Assembly: GCF_002015115.1 (NCBI RefSeq)
Contig: NZ_MUYA01000005.1
Span: forward strand, 1 to 64,000
Reading direction: 5' to 3'
Source of the DNA: Haemophilus paracuniculus
GTDB lineage: Bacteria > Pseudomonadota > Gammaproteobacteria > Enterobacterales > Pasteurellaceae
DNA length: 64,000 bases
Below the pieces are notes generated by a model, which worked only from the letters and a program-made list of their open reading frames with translations, searched no databases and had not been told where the DNA came from. The position numbers and the translations under genes were made by a program. Positions within the stretch are counted from its first letter, which is position 1; the number at the start of each line of letters is the position of its first letter. Shown here piece by piece: positions 17,182 to 27,088 of this stretch.

Positions 17182-17511
17182 TTAGAATGGGAATTTCATT
17201 CCAGCAGGAAGATTTAAGCCTGCGGTTACGCTTGCCATTTTCTCTTTTTGCATTTCTTCGGCACGGCGGACGGCATCGTTAAATGCGGCGGCGATTAAGT
17301 CTTCCAACATCTCTTTATCATCTTCCATTAGAGACGGATCGATTTCAATACGGCGGCAGTTGTGAGCCCCGTTAATCGTGATTTTGACTAAACCTGCACC
17401 TGATTCGCCTGTAACTTCAAGCTGTGCGATCTCTTCTTGCATTTTTTGCATACGTTCTTGCATTTGTTGGGCTTGTTTCATTAAACCGCCCAAACCGCCT
17501 TTTCCGAACAT
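17182..17511 (-). CDS. ebfC: YbaB/EbfC family nucleoid-associated protein
   Basis: A 109-residue DNA-binding protein. The Gly-rich start [18 protein letters not shown] leads into a Gln/Met-rich helix, then [28 protein letters not shown], the conserved dimer core. Members bind DNA as a tweezer-shaped dimer and are often encoded between dnaX and recR. Neither gene is present here, so the usual neighbourhood has been broken. Confidence 0.94.
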   Translation of the reverse strand: MFGKGGLGGLMKQAQQMQERMQKMQEEIAQLEVTGESGAGLVKITINGAHNCRRIEIDPSLMEDDKEMLEDLIAAAFNDAVRRAEEMQKEKMASVTAGLNLPAGMKFPF

Positions 17512-17531
17512 TTGGATTTCCTCTTATAAAT

Positions 17532-17559
17532 AAAAAACGGTTCATTTTACTGAACCGTT
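17532..17559 (-). terminator. Terminator after the cytochrome c peroxidase gene
   Basis: AACGGTTCA pairs with TGAACCGTT; on the minus strand six T follow. Confidence 0.8.
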
Positions 17560-17627
17560 AAGGGTTAGGCAAGCGGTAGGATTTATTAGAACCCTACACC
17601 TTAACATTCACAGAAATTGCAGAACTT

Positions 17628-18779
17628 TTATTTCTGTAACAACGGCAAATACCTTTCATCTGTCAAGGTTTTTAAAAACGCCTCTAAATCATCAATTTCT
17701 TGATCGGTGAGGGGTTTAGCTTTGAGTTTGGGGTGGGCTATGGTGGGGGAAAATTCCGCCTGATCCCACCGCTTGTTGGTTTCAGGGTTGAGGGTACGTT
17801 TTGGGTTGTTGTAGCTGTCCAAAAATAGCAATACCGTTCGCAATTCTTTGAATACGCCGTTGTGGAAATAAGGGGCGGTTACGGCAACGTTGCGTAAGGT
17901 TGGGGTGCGGAATTTGCCCTTTTGCTGTTTATCGCTCTTGACCGCAGGGTTTTGGAATAAGCCGTAATCGACAAAATCGTCCGCCAATTTATTATGTGCG
18001 ATCAACTTGCGGTTGCTTGGCACGCCGAGATTGTAGTAGCGGTAATCGCTGAACGTTTCTTCGCGGGAATTTTCCCCTTGCGACTGGTGGCACTGGCTAC
18101 AATTTGTGCGATTTTTATCAAAAAACAAGGCTCGTCCTCGTTCTTCTGCCTCTGTCAAGCGGTAGTTTCCTTGCAAAAATTTGTCGTAGTTGGAATCGAA
18201 CGGGGCGAGCAATTTTTTCTCTCGCTGAAACACGGCAAGGGCGTCTTCCATTGCCGCATAGACGCTATCGACACTCTGCCACACCTGCTCGCCGTAAAAT
18301 TGGCTGAAAAGCTGGCGGTACATCGGGTTGAAATAAAGGCGTTCGGCGAGGGTTCGCTTGTCGGGTAAGCCCATTTCATTTGGGTCAAGGGGTGGCATTC
18401 CTGCTTGCTCGGCGAGATTATTGGCTCGCCCGTCCCAAAATTGACCGCCCACATATTCCTGCGTTTTAGGATCGAAATGAAAATCGGGAATATATTTGGC
18501 GTAAAGCATTGTCGGGGCGTTGCGGTTGCCGAATTTATTCGGATCATCGCCCTGCGACACCATTTTTTCCGCACTATTTTCCCGTAAATCGACAAACGCT
18601 GTGTCGGGGCTGTGGCAACTGGCACAATTCTGATTGCCGTGCATTGAGAGGGTTTTGTCGAAAAATAAAATCTGCCCCATTAACGGCTTATCAATCCCAT
18701 TTTTCGGCATTGTGCGGGCGGGATCGAGGGCAAATGTTGTAGCGGATAAAAACAGCGTAGCGATGAAAATGGGTTTCAT
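17628..18779 (-). CDS. Periplasmic di-haem cytochrome c peroxidase (CcpA/MauG family)
   Basis: A 383-residue exported di-haem enzyme, reducing H2O2 to water with electrons from c-type cytochromes. Signal peptide MKPIFIATLFLSATTFA is followed by two haem-attachment motifs, CASCHS (near residue 62) and CSQCHQ (near 230), and the domain blocks NRNAPTMLYA, QFWDGRANNLAEQAG, FRTPTLRNVAVTAPYFHNG. I chose ATG at 18779, which opens the signal peptide; the longer frame adds ten residues with no initiation signal. It is transcribed leftward, divergent from metG. Confidence 0.9.
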   Translation of the reverse strand: MKPIFIATLFLSATTFALDPARTMPKNGIDKPLMGQILFFDKTLSMHGNQNCASCHSPDTAFVDLRENSAEKMVSQGDDPNKFGNRNAPTMLYAKYIPDFHFDPKTQEYVGGQFWDGRANNLAEQAGMPPLDPNEMGLPDKRTLAERLYFNPMYRQLFSQFYGEQVWQSVDSVYAAMEDALAVFQREKKLLAPFDSNYDKFLQGNYRLTEAEERGRALFFDKNRTNCSQCHQSQGENSREETFSDYRYYNLGVPSNRKLIAHNKLADDFVDYGLFQNPAVKSDKQQKGKFRTPTLRNVAVTAPYFHNGVFKELRTVLLFLDSYNNPKRTLNPETNKRWDQAEFSPTIAHPKLKAKPLTDQEIDDLEAFLKTLTDERYLPLLQK

Positions 18780-18967
18780 AATGTTCAATGACAAGAAAAA
18801 GTGGGCCATTTTAGCAATTTAGAGAAGTGAAAATTGTGGCTTAGATCAAATTTTTTACTATTAGAAAAAATAGCATAGTTGCAATGATATAAATCCTCAT
18901 TTCACAAAAACCCCCTTTTCCGTTACAATTCGGGGCAATTTTTGCTTAGTTTAGAGAGAGAAAGTCA

Positions 18968-21037
18968 ATGTCAAATCAGAATCGAAAAATGTTGGTAACT
19001 TGTGCCTTGCCTTATGCGAATGGGGCGATCCATTTGGGGCATATGCTTGAACATATTCAAGCGGATATTTGGGTGCGTTTCCAGCGGATGCGTGGGCATA
19101 AGGTGCATTTTGTGTGTGCGGACGATGCCCACGGCACGCCGATTATGCTCAACGCCGATAAGCTCGGCATTACGCCTGAGCAGTTAATTGAAAAAGCCAA
19201 GGCGGATCACACCGCTGATTTTGCGGGCTTTAACATCAGTTTCGATAATTATCATTCCACCCATAGCGAGGAAAACCGTCAGCTCACGGCGGAAATGTAT
19301 CAAAAACTCAAAGCGAACGGCTTTATCAAGAGCAAAGTGATTTCGCAGCTTTACGACCCTGAAAAGGGAATGTTCCTGCCCGACCGTTTTGTGAAAGGCT
19401 CTTGCCCGAAATGTAAAGCGGAAGATCAGTATGGCGATAACTGCGAGGTGTGTGCATCCACTTACAGCCCGATGGATTTGATCAATCCTCGCTCGGCGGT
19501 GTCGGGGGCAACGCCGATTGTGAAAGAATCGGAACATTTCTTCTTTGATTTGCCAAGTTTTGAAGCGATGTTGCAAGAATGGACCCGTTCTGGCTCGTTG
19601 CAACCAGAAATCGCCAACAAAATGCAAGAGTGGTTTGAGAGCGGTTTGCAACAGTGGGATATTAGCCGCGACGCCCCTTATTTTGGCTTTGAAATTCCCG
19701 ATGCGGAAAATAAATTCTTCTATGTGTGGCTCGATGCCCCAATCGGCTATATGGCTTCTTTCAAAAACTTGTGCGACCGCACGGGCTTGAATTTTGATGA
19801 ATTTTGGCAAAAAGATTCCGCCGCCGAACTCTACCATTTTATCGGCAAGGATATTGTTTACTTCCATAGTCTATTCTGGCCAGCGATGCTAGACGGCTGC
19901 GGACTTCGCAAACCGACCAACGTGTTCGCCCACGGCTATGTAACGGTGGACGGCGTGAAAATGTCGAAATCGCGTGGCACATTCATTCAAGCCAGCACCT
20001 ATCTCAAACACCTCGATCCAGAATGTTTGCGTTACTACTACGCAGCAAAATTAAACGACCGCATTGAAGATTTGGATTTGAGCCTGAGCGATTTTGTGCA
20101 ACGAGTGAACAGCGATATTGTGAACAAATTCGTCAATCTCGCCTCTCGCAATGCAGGTTTTATCCAAAAACGTTTTGAGGGCAAACTCGCCGAAAAATTG
20201 GAAGATCAAGCCCTGTTTGACGAATTTGTTGCACAATCAGAACAGATCGCCACTTATTACGAAAACCGTGAATTTAACAAAGCGATCCGTGAAATTATGC
20301 AACTCGCCGACAAAGCGAACAAATACATTGACGACAAAGCCCCGTGGGTGATCGCCAAAGAGGAAGGCAAAGAGGCGGAATTACAAGCGGTCTGTTCAAT
20401 GGGAATTGAGCTGTTCCGTGTGTTGATGAGCTACCTCAAACCTGTGTTACCAAAACTCGCCGAACGAGCCGAAGCCTTTTTACAGACCGAATTGCGGTGG
20501 GATAACATCGCTACCCCACTACTCGGGCATACCATTGCCCCATTCAAGGCGTTATTTGCTCGCTTAGAGGAAAAACAGATCACCGCCGTGATTGAGGAAA
20601 CCAAAGCCTTATTCGCCCAAAGTCAAGCTGCTGAACCCAAAGCAAAAAATAGCGAAAATCCGACCGCTTGCAAGGCGGAAAATGAGCGTAAAATCGAGCC
20701 AATCGCCCCTGAAATCACGATTGACGATTTCGCCAAATTAGATTTGCGTGTAGCCAAAGTGATCAGCTGCGAAGCCGTGCCGAAATCAGACAAAATGCTC
20801 AAATTCCAGCTCGATCTAGGCGATCATCAACGTCAAGTGTTCTCGGGCATCAAAGCCGCCTACCCAAACCCAGAGGAACTGGTCGGGCGTTTTGTGGTGG
20901 TGATCGCCAACCTCGCCCCGCGTAAAATGTCGTTCGGGCTATCGGAAGGAATGATCCTCTCGGCAGGCTCTGGCGGTGCGGATCTGTTCCTACTCAACGC
21001 CGATGAGGGCGTGCAGGCAGGAATGCAGGTCAAATAA
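18968..21037 (+). CDS. metG: Methionyl-tRNA synthetase
   Basis: Charges tRNA-Met. The 689-residue protein has the class I signature HLGHMLEH (HIGH), a zinc finger CPKC...CEVC near residues 145-162, and [10 protein letters not shown] (KMSKS). A C-terminal tRNA-binding domain ([16 protein letters not shown]) follows, so this is the long dimeric form. The linker before that domain (residues about 545-580) is poorly conserved and partly encoded by a USS ([10 protein letters not shown]). A strong terminator follows. Confidence 0.98.
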   Translation: MSNQNRKMLVTCALPYANGAIHLGHMLEHIQADIWVRFQRMRGHKVHFVCADDAHGTPIMLNADKLGITPEQLIEKAKADHTADFAGFNISFDNYHSTHSEENRQLTAEMYQKLKANGFIKSKVISQLYDPEKGMFLPDRFVKGSCPKCKAEDQYGDNCEVCASTYSPMDLINPRSAVSGATPIVKESEHFFFDLPSFEAMLQEWTRSGSLQPEIANKMQEWFESGLQQWDISRDAPYFGFEIPDAENKFFYVWLDAPIGYMASFKNLCDRTGLNFDEFWQKDSAAELYHFIGKDIVYFHSLFWPAMLDGCGLRKPTNVFAHGYVTVDGVKMSKSRGTFIQASTYLKHLDPECLRYYYAAKLNDRIEDLDLSLSDFVQRVNSDIVNKFVNLASRNAGFIQKRFEGKLAEKLEDQALFDEFVAQSEQIATYYENREFNKAIREIMQLADKANKYIDDKAPWVIAKEEGKEAELQAVCSMGIELFRVLMSYLKPVLPKLAERAEAFLQTELRWDNIATPLLGHTIAPFKALFARLEEKQITAVIEETKALFAQSQAAEPKAKNSENPTACKAENERKIEPIAPEITIDDFAKLDLRVAKVISCEAVPKSDKMLKFQLDLGDHQRQVFSGIKAAYPNPEELVGRFVVVIANLAPRKMSFGLSEGMILSAGSGGADLFLLNADEGVQAGMQVK

Positions 21038-21041
21038 TTTC

Positions 21042-21070
21042 AAAGTGAGGCAAATGCCTCACTTTTTTTT
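21042..21070 (+). terminator. Terminator after metG
   Basis: AAAGTGAGGC pairs with GCCTCACTTT, followed by eight T. Confidence 0.88.
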
Positions 21071-21168
21071 CGCCTAAATGCTGAAATAAAGTGTTGCCTT
21101 GCTTATAACAAGCGGTCAGTTATGCTAGAATTTGCCGAATTTTTTGAACAAATCATCTAAGAGGAAAA

Positions 21169-21585
21169 ATGCTTCAACAAACCCTCGCCATTATCAAACC
21201 CGATGCCACCAAACGCCAGTTAATCGGCAAAATTTTAGCCGAAATTGAGGCGGCAGGTTTAACGATCAAAGCCTTGAAAAAACTGCATTTAAGCCGCGAA
21301 CAAGCGGAAGGATTTTACGCGGAACATCAAGGCAAGCCATTTTTCGAGTCCTTAGTCGATTTTATGATTTCCGCCCCGATTGTGGTTGCTGTGTTAGAGG
21401 GCGAAAATGCCGTAACCAATTACCGCGAGCTAATGGGGGCAACAGATCCTACCGTTCGCAAGGCTGGCACATTACGGGATCAATTTGCGTTAAGCTACCG
21501 AGAAAATTCGGTACACGGCTCGGATTCCCCGCAATCCGCCGAGCGAGAAATCGCCTACTTTTTTGTGCCGAGCGAGATTGTTTAA
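21169..21585 (+). CDS. ndk: Nucleoside diphosphate kinase
   Basis: Balances nucleoside triphosphate pools by phosphate transfer through a phospho-His. The 138-residue protein starts [12 protein letters not shown], and the active-site signature NSVHGSDS carries the catalytic His near residue 117. Length is standard. AGAGGAAAA gives a strong ribosome site; an ACAAGCGGTC uptake signal lies in the leader. Confidence 0.98.
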   Translation: MLQQTLAIIKPDATKRQLIGKILAEIEAAGLTIKALKKLHLSREQAEGFYAEHQGKPFFESLVDFMISAPIVVAVLEGENAVTNYRELMGATDPTVRKAGTLRDQFALSYRENSVHGSDSPQSAEREIAYFFVPSEIV

Positions 21586-21651
21586 CCGCCCAATTTTGCT
21601 TACAATTTCGCCCTGCAAGCGGTCTGATTTTCCATATTTTTAGGAGGTTTT

Positions 21652-23856
21652 ATGGTAGCCATTCGCCATTCGCACGAACTCGATCCAAGTAATTTTGAAT
21701 TAGCCAGTTGGAGTACGAGTTTGCAGATGTCGCCAAAAACCTTTGAGCAGTTGCAAGTTGCGTGGCGTTATGCCCACGAAAAGCTCGACACCGACAGCTA
21801 CCACCTAATGTGGGACGGCATCGAAATGGTCGAGATTCTGCATAGTCTCAATATGGACGATGATTCCCTCGTGGCAGCGTTGCTGTTTCCCCTCGTCAAA
21901 CATCAGATCATCGACCTCGCCCAAGTCAAAGAAGATTTCAGCAATCAAGTCAAAAACCTCGTCAAAGGCGTGTTGGAAATGGACAACATCCGCCAACTGA
22001 GTGCCAATAACGCTTCCGATCTGCAAATCGACAATATCCGCCGAATGTTGCTGGCGATGGTGGACGATTTCCGTTGCGTGGTGATCAAACTCGCCGAGCG
22101 GATCACCTACCTGCGAGAAAAAGATCGCCACAGCGAAGAAGATTTGGTGCTTGCCGCCAAAGAGTGTTCGCAAATTTACGCCCCACTCGCCAATCGTTTG
22201 GGCATCGGGCAACTGAAATGGGAACTGGAAGATTACTGCTTCCGAGCCTTGCACCCGCAAACCTACCGCCAAATCGCCAAATATGATCTCGGCGAACGCC
22301 GTTTAGATCGGGAAAAATACATCGCCGATTTTGTGGCGGATCTGACCGCTTGTTTGAGTGAAGAAATTGAAGATGTTGAGGTTTACGGTCGCCCAAAACA
22401 TATTTACAGCATTTGGAAAAAAATGCAGAAGAAAAATCTGCGTTTTGAGCAACTGTTCGATATTCGAGCGGTGCGGATCATCGTGCCAAATTTGGCGGAT
22501 TGCTACACCGCCCTTGGCATTGTGCATACCCACTACAAACATCTGCCCGAACATTTTGACGACTACATCGCCAACCCGAAACCGAACGGCTATCAATCGA
22601 TCCACACGGTGGTACTAGGCAAACAGGATAAAGCAATTGAGGTGCAAATTCGCACCCGCCAAATGCACAACGATGCGGAACTCGGCGTTGCCGCCCACTG
22701 GAAATACAAAGAGGGGGCAGGAGCTGGGCGTTCGGGCTATGAAGAAAAAATCGTCTGGTTACGCAAACTTTTGGCGTGGCAAAACGACCTTGCCGATTCT
22801 GGCGAGGTGGTGGCAGAAATGCGTTCGCAGGTGTTTGACGACCGTGTTTACGTCTTTACCCCGAAAGGGGAAGTGGTGGATCTCGCCAAAAACGCTACCC
22901 CTCTGGATTTTGCCTATGCGATCCATAGCGAAATCGGGCATCGTTGCATTGGGGCAAAAGTGGCGGGCAAAATCGTGCCGTTTACCTATCAGCTACAAAT
23001 GGGCGATCAGGTGGAAATCATCACCCAAAAAACGCCCAACCCAAGCCGAGATTGGCTCAATCCAAATCAGGGGTTCGTAAACACCCCGAAAGCCCGTGCC
23101 AAAATTGTGGCGTGGTTCAAAAAGCTCGACCGTGAGAAAAATATCCCGCTCGGCAAAGAGGCGTTAGAGGCGGAAATCAACCGCTTGGGGCTAACCCTCA
23201 AACAGATCGAGCAATATGCCTTGCCTCGCTACAATCTCAAACAGTTTGATGATCTCTACGCGGCAATCGGCAGCGGCGATATTCGCCTGCACCAACTCAG
23301 CCATTTCTTGCAAAGCAAACTGATTAAACCGACCGCCGAGCAAGAAGATGAGGCGGTACTCAAACAGATCGCCAACAAAAATAACCAACCGCCAAAAAGC
23401 AGTAAAAATGGGCATATCGTGATTGAGGGGGTGGGGAATTTAATGCACTCTATCGCCCGTTGCTGCCAGCCGATCCCTGGCGATGAAATCGTGGGCTACA
23501 TTACGCAAGGACGTGGCATTTCCATTCACAAAGCCGATTGCGAGCAACTGTTTGAATTGCAAAGTATCAACCCTGAACGGGTGGTGCTGGCTCAATGGGG
23601 CAACCGCTATGCAAGCGGATTCAGCCTCGCTATTCGTGTAATCGCCAACGACCGCAACGGCTTACTGCGAGATGTGAGCGGCATAATGGCGAACGAAAAA
23701 GTGAACGTCCTCGCCGTTTCCAGCCGCACCGACACCAAACGCGGACTCGCCACCATTGAAATGGAAATCGAGCTAAACAACGTAGAAATGCTCAACAAAC
23801 TACTGGCGCGCTTGGCTCAATTAGATGATGTGATCGAAGCGAAACGGGCGGGTTAG
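21652..23856 (+). CDS. relA: (p)ppGpp synthetase RelA
   Basis: A ribosome-associated stringent-response synthetase, 734 residues. A degenerate HD-type domain (the hydrolase HD pair is replaced, FPLVKHQIID) is followed by the synthetase domain (GRPKHIYSIWKKMQKK, FDIRAVRIIV, ANPKPNGYQSIHTVV), TGS (VYVFTPKGEVVDLAKNATPLDFAYAIH), a zinc-finger or RIS region (RCCQPIPGDEIVGYIT) and a C-terminal ACT domain. The lost hydrolase motif separates it from SpoT. Length agrees with E. coli RelA (744). Confidence 0.96.
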   Translation: MVAIRHSHELDPSNFELASWSTSLQMSPKTFEQLQVAWRYAHEKLDTDSYHLMWDGIEMVEILHSLNMDDDSLVAALLFPLVKHQIIDLAQVKEDFSNQVKNLVKGVLEMDNIRQLSANNASDLQIDNIRRMLLAMVDDFRCVVIKLAERITYLREKDRHSEEDLVLAAKECSQIYAPLANRLGIGQLKWELEDYCFRALHPQTYRQIAKYDLGERRLDREKYIADFVADLTACLSEEIEDVEVYGRPKHIYSIWKKMQKKNLRFEQLFDIRAVRIIVPNLADCYTALGIVHTHYKHLPEHFDDYIANPKPNGYQSIHTVVLGKQDKAIEVQIRTRQMHNDAELGVAAHWKYKEGAGAGRSGYEEKIVWLRKLLAWQNDLADSGEVVAEMRSQVFDDRVYVFTPKGEVVDLAKNATPLDFAYAIHSEIGHRCIGAKVAGKIVPFTYQLQMGDQVEIITQKTPNPSRDWLNPNQGFVNTPKARAKIVAWFKKLDREKNIPLGKEALEAEINRLGLTLKQIEQYALPRYNLKQFDDLYAAIGSGDIRLHQLSHFLQSKLIKPTAEQEDEAVLKQIANKNNQPPKSSKNGHIVIEGVGNLMHSIARCCQPIPGDEIVGYITQGRGISIHKADCEQLFELQSINPERVVLAQWGNRYASGFSLAIRVIANDRNGLLRDVSGIMANEKVNVLAVSSRTDTKRGLATIEMEIELNNVEMLNKLLARLAQLDDVIEAKRAG

Positions 23857-23888
23857 TTTCCCGAAATTTTGGGAAATCTTACCGCTTG

Positions 23889-24014
23889 TTTAGGGACACG
23901 AACATCGTGTCCCTAAACCAAATGAAACGCTTGTACGCTTTTTTCCTAACCGCTTGTCTTGGCTTGGGACGCGAGCATCGCGTCCCTACCGTAGGGACGC
24001 CACGCTGGCGTCCT
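23889..24014. repeat. Three GGGAC-type hairpins after relA
   Basis: TTTAGGGACACGA with TCGTGTCCCTAAA at 23889-23917 (13-bp stem), GGGACGCGA-GCA-TCGCGTCCC at 23966-23986, and GGACGCCA-CGC-TGGCGTCC at 23995-24013. The last two, separated by CTACCGTAG, form the same tandem unit as at 37472 and 48299. An open frame across them has no gene-like features. Confidence 0.8.
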
Positions 24015-24087
24015 TTTATATTGCCCCCTTGCATTGTGGAAAATAATCCTCTACTCTCTGTTCAAATTCTAAGCTGAGGAAACCATT

Positions 24088-24627
24088 ATGCAAACCCTAC
24101 CCCACACCTTAACCATTTCCCCTGAAATCACCCTCGAAAAAGTCGCCATTCAGCACGCCCCTGCCCTCTTTACTCAAATCGACCGCCACCGAGATTATCT
24201 CAACCACTATGTGCAATGGTCTCGCTTTACCCAAAGCCCAAAAGACACGGAAGATTTTTTGCAACGCTGCGAACAAGGCATCGCCGAGGGCAAAGCCTTC
24301 GTCTGGACGATTTTCTACCAACAACAAGCGGTCGGCACGATTTCCTTCAACGCCCCAATTGATTGGCAAAACCGCACCGCCTGCTTCGGCTACTGGCTAT
24401 CACCCGAAGCCCAAGGCAAAGGCATCGTCAGCCAAGCGATTGCCATCTTGATTCAAGCGACCAAATTGCACTTTGACCACTACCTACTCAAATGTGCGGT
24501 GCATAATCTCAAAAGCAACCAAGTCGCCCAACGATGCGGTTTCCAGTTTGAGCAATGTTTACCCCAAGCGGAACAAATCGGCGAGCAATGGTTTGATCAG
24601 AATGTTTACCGCCTCAGCACAAAATAA
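24088..24627 (+). CDS. GNAT acetyltransferase, RimL-like
   Basis: A 179-residue GCN5-related N-acetyltransferase of the ribosomal-protein-serine type. The N-terminal HTLTISPEITLEKV and YLNHYVQWSRFTQSPKDTEDFL follow the RimL pattern, and the acetyl-CoA loop is GYWLSPEAQGKGIVSQA (motif A, R/Q-x-x-G-x-G/A). CAVHNLKSNQVAQRCGFQFE is motif B. RimL acetylates ribosomal protein L7/L12, but many relatives have other substrates, so specificity is unknown. Confidence 0.82.
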   Translation: MQTLPHTLTISPEITLEKVAIQHAPALFTQIDRHRDYLNHYVQWSRFTQSPKDTEDFLQRCEQGIAEGKAFVWTIFYQQQAVGTISFNAPIDWQNRTACFGYWLSPEAQGKGIVSQAIAILIQATKLHFDHYLLKCAVHNLKSNQVAQRCGFQFEQCLPQAEQIGEQWFDQNVYRLSTK

Positions 24628-24651
24628 CTAGATAAAAATACACTATTTTTA

Positions 24652-24696
24652 TTGACAGTTTCTTTGCTTTATTGGATACTGTTTTTAATTCCAGTA
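24652..24696 (+). promoter_or_regulatory. SOS promoter with LexA box upstream of the DinI-like gene
   Basis: -35 TTGACA (24652-24657), a 17-bp spacer, -10 GATACT (24675-24680). Overlapping the -10 is TACTGTTTTTAATTCCAGTA at 24677-24696, which matches the 20-bp LexA operator with one change (CCAG for ACAG). Confidence 0.82.
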
Positions 24697-24714
24697 TCCA
24701 ATGAGGTAAACATT

Positions 24715-24960
24715 ATGCAACAAAGTATCGATCTCGCTTTACTCAAACCACAAAGCATCAAAGAACCACAATTTCTCAAAGCAATCGCGATTGTCGAAGA
24801 AAAGCTGAAACAAGAATATCCTAATGCGATTGTCCGAGTCAGACAATCCCCCTCAATGAGCGGATTATCTGTCTTCGGTTTCGGAAAAAATGGGCGGAAA
24901 GAAATCGAGTTCTTCTTAGAAAATCTGTTTAACGATAGTTATTTATTTGATGAATACTAG
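24715..24960 (+). CDS. DinI-like SOS protein
   Basis: An 81-residue protein. The C-terminal two thirds fit the DinI pattern: VRVRQSPSMSGLSVFGFGKNGRKEIEFFLENLF compares with VSVRYAAANNLSVIGATKEDKQRISEILQETW of DinI, and it ends with an acidic LFDEY (DinI FVSD). DinI binds RecA filaments and modulates RecA-driven cleavage of UmuD and LexA. The longer frame to 24652 is rejected because it would run through the promoter and operator. ATG at 24715 has GAGGT 6 bp upstream. Confidence 0.78.
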   Translation: MQQSIDLALLKPQSIKEPQFLKAIAIVEEKLKQEYPNAIVRVRQSPSMSGLSVFGFGKNGRKEIEFFLENLFNDSYLFDEY

Positions 24961-24986
24961 GCAGTCCCTTCACCAAATGGTATAAA

Positions 24987-25030
24987 CAAGTGGTAGGATT
25001 TTGTAAAATTCCACAAAATCCCACCGCTTG
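24987..25030 (-). terminator. Paired-USS stem-loop after queA
   Basis: CAAGTGGTAGGATTTT pairs with AAAATCCCACCGCTTG with two mismatches; one arm has lost the uptake core (AAGTGGT). Confidence 0.6.
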
Positions 25031-25033
25031 CAA

Positions 25034-26119
25034 TTACGGCAGATCTTTCAACGCTTGCGAGTTTTTGGTGATAAACATCGCATCGCCGTAGCTGAAAAAG
25101 CGGTATTTTTGCTCGACGGCGTGAGCGTAGGCTTGCATACAGTGGCGGTAGCCTGCGAAGGCGGACACGAGCATAATCAGGGTGGATTCGGGCAGGTGGA
25201 AGTTGGTAACGAGGGCGTCCACGATGCGGAAGGTTTTGCCAGGGTAGAGGAAAATGGCGGTGTCTGAGCAGAATGGGGCGATGAGTTTGCCTGATTTTTC
25301 GGCGGCTTGGGCGGCACTTTCAATCGAACGCACCGAGGTTGTGCCAACGCAGATCACGCGTTTGCCGTTGGCTTTGGTGGCGAGGATTTTGTCCACCACT
25401 TCTTGACTGACTTCCGCATATTCGGCGTGCATTTTGTGATCTTCAATGGTTTCGACCCTTACAGGTTGGAAAGTCCCTGCCCCAACATGTAGGGTTACAA
25501 AAGCGGTTTGCACGCCTTTATCCGCCAATTTTTGTAGCATATCCTTGTCAAAATGAAGCCCTGCGGTCGGGGCGGCAACTGCCCCTAACACCTTGCTATA
25601 CACGGTTTGATAGCGTTCTTGGTCGGCATCTTCATCGGGGCGGTCGATGTAAGGTGGTAACGGCATATGCCCTGCCTGTTGCAACAGTTCAAATAGCGAT
25701 TTGTCGGCTTCAAAATGCAGTTCAAATAAGGCTTCGTGGCGAGCTACCATTATTGCTTTCAAGCCGTTGCCCTCGCCGAGTTTGTCCTCGCCCAAAATCA
25801 ATTCTGCCCCCTCTTTTGGGGCTTTTGAGGCTCGAACGTGAGCCAAACAGCGTTTTTCGTCTAGCACCCGTTCCACCAGCACTTCGAGCTTGCCGCCACT
25901 GGCTTTGCGACCGTAAAGGCGAGCAGGAATTACGCGGGTGTTGTTGAAAATCAGCAAATCGCCCTCGTTGATGTGCGAGAGCAAGTCGGGAAACTGTTGA
26001 TCGGCAAATTCGCCCGTTTCGCCGTTGAGGTAAAGCAATCGGCTGGCGGTGCGTTGGGCGGTCGGGTAACGAGCGATCAATTCATCGGGTAAATCAAAAT
26101 GAAAATCGGAAACTAACAA
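25034..26119 (-). CDS. queA: S-adenosylmethionine:tRNA ribosyltransferase-isomerase QueA
   Basis: Transfers and isomerises the ribosyl part of SAM onto preQ1-tRNA to make epoxyqueuosine. The 361-residue protein has the family opening [41 protein letters not shown] and [11 protein letters not shown], and ends [19 protein letters not shown]...[11 protein letters not shown]. It is the last gene of a leftward run with yvcK (16 bp apart), perM and a methyltransferase gene. Confidence 0.97.
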   Translation of the reverse strand: MLVSDFHFDLPDELIARYPTAQRTASRLLYLNGETGEFADQQFPDLLSHINEGDLLIFNNTRVIPARLYGRKASGGKLEVLVERVLDEKRCLAHVRASKAPKEGAELILGEDKLGEGNGLKAIMVARHEALFELHFEADKSLFELLQQAGHMPLPPYIDRPDEDADQERYQTVYSKVLGAVAAPTAGLHFDKDMLQKLADKGVQTAFVTLHVGAGTFQPVRVETIEDHKMHAEYAEVSQEVVDKILATKANGKRVICVGTTSVRSIESAAQAAEKSGKLIAPFCSDTAIFLYPGKTFRIVDALVTNFHLPESTLIMLVSAFAGYRHCMQAYAHAVEQKYRFFSYGDAMFITKNSQALKDLP

Positions 26120-26135
26120 AATTTTTCCTTAAAAA

Positions 26136-27056
26136 TCAGAGAGTTAAAATATGGTCAATCGCTTGACTGAGTTTCAAGCGGTCGTGGCGATAATAAACAT
26201 CGTCCGCCGAGAGAGCTTGGCGAACGACCTTGATGTGAGGGGGAAGATCGGCGGTTTCGGCTGGGGTGGTAATTATGCCATTCAAGCGGTGCGATCCGAT
26301 AAATTTTTCGATCCAAGCCACCCGATCCGCCAGCGAAAGCGAACCAGCCACGCCGTGTTCCTTGCCGATATTATCGATAAAAATCACCTTGGCACGGCTT
26401 TCGGTAATCGCTGAACTCAGTTGCGAGAGCAACAAATTCGGCATAATGCTAGTGAAGAAGCTGCCAGGCCCGAGCAAAATCAAATCGGCGTGGCGTAGTG
26501 CGTCCACCGCTTCGGGCGTGGCGGAAACTTGGGGGATCAACAGCAGATCGGTCGGCAATTTATCGAGGGCATCGACCGACACCTCGCCCACCACCATTTT
26601 GTCGGACGGCAACACCGCCGCCAAATGGACGGGGGATTCCGACATCGGAATCAAGCTGGCGCGAACGTGCAACAGTTCTCGCACAAGGTTGATCCCTTCA
26701 AGCGGTCGGATTTGCATATTTTCTAACGCTTTCAAAATCAAATTGCCGAGATTGTGTCCGCTCAACTCGCCCGAGCCGCCAAAACGATATTCAAACAGGG
26801 CGGACGCCACGGTCGGTTTAGTGATGATTTGGTTGAGGCAATTTCGCAGATCGCCCCACGCAATGCCACCGTGCTGCGAGCGGATTCGCCCCGTTGAACC
26901 GCCGTTGTCGGTGGTAGCGACAATCCCCGTTAAACGCTCTTTCAAAAAGGCGAGGGACGAGAGCAACCGCCCCAGACCGTGCCCACCACCGAGGGCAACA
27001 ACTTGATTGAGCTGCTGTAAATTTGGGTGGCGAGGGGTTGGGATCGACTTATTCAT
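26136..27056 (-). CDS. YvcK/GlmR-family (CofD-like) protein
   Basis: A 306-residue protein related to CofD 2-phospho-L-lactate transferases, called the gluconeogenesis factor YvcK/GlmR in Gram-positives and YbhK in E. coli. Key blocks are VVALGGGHGLGRLL, VATTDNGGSTGRIR, PGDLRNCL-like IAWGDLRNCLNQI, and DLILLGPGSFFTSIMPNLLL. It binds UDP-sugars in Bacillus; the enterobacterial role is unsettled. It lies between perM and queA. Confidence 0.9.
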   Translation of the reverse strand: MNKSIPTPRHPNLQQLNQVVALGGGHGLGRLLSSLAFLKERLTGIVATTDNGGSTGRIRSQHGGIAWGDLRNCLNQIITKPTVASALFEYRFGGSGELSGHNLGNLILKALENMQIRPLEGINLVRELLHVRASLIPMSESPVHLAAVLPSDKMVVGEVSVDALDKLPTDLLLIPQVSATPEAVDALRHADLILLGPGSFFTSIMPNLLLSQLSSAITESRAKVIFIDNIGKEHGVAGSLSLADRVAWIEKFIGSHRLNGIITTPAETADLPPHIKVVRQALSADDVYYRHDRLKLSQAIDHILTL

Positions 27057-27088
27057 CTGGTAAAAATTTGGGAAAATCTGACCGCTTG

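Noticed and set aside
19184..19867. 227-codon open frame antisense to metG
   Set aside because: It is the complement of well-conserved metG codons, has no ribosome site or domain, and its length follows from codon bias.
23886..24077. Small open frame after relA
   Set aside because: It reads across hairpin repeats (GREHRVP, TPRWRPF patterns) that recur elsewhere between genes.
26266..27006. 246-codon frame antisense to the yvcK-like gene
   Set aside because: The forward gene has clear motifs; the antisense frame has none and is Arg/Ser/Pro-rich, as expected of complement reading.
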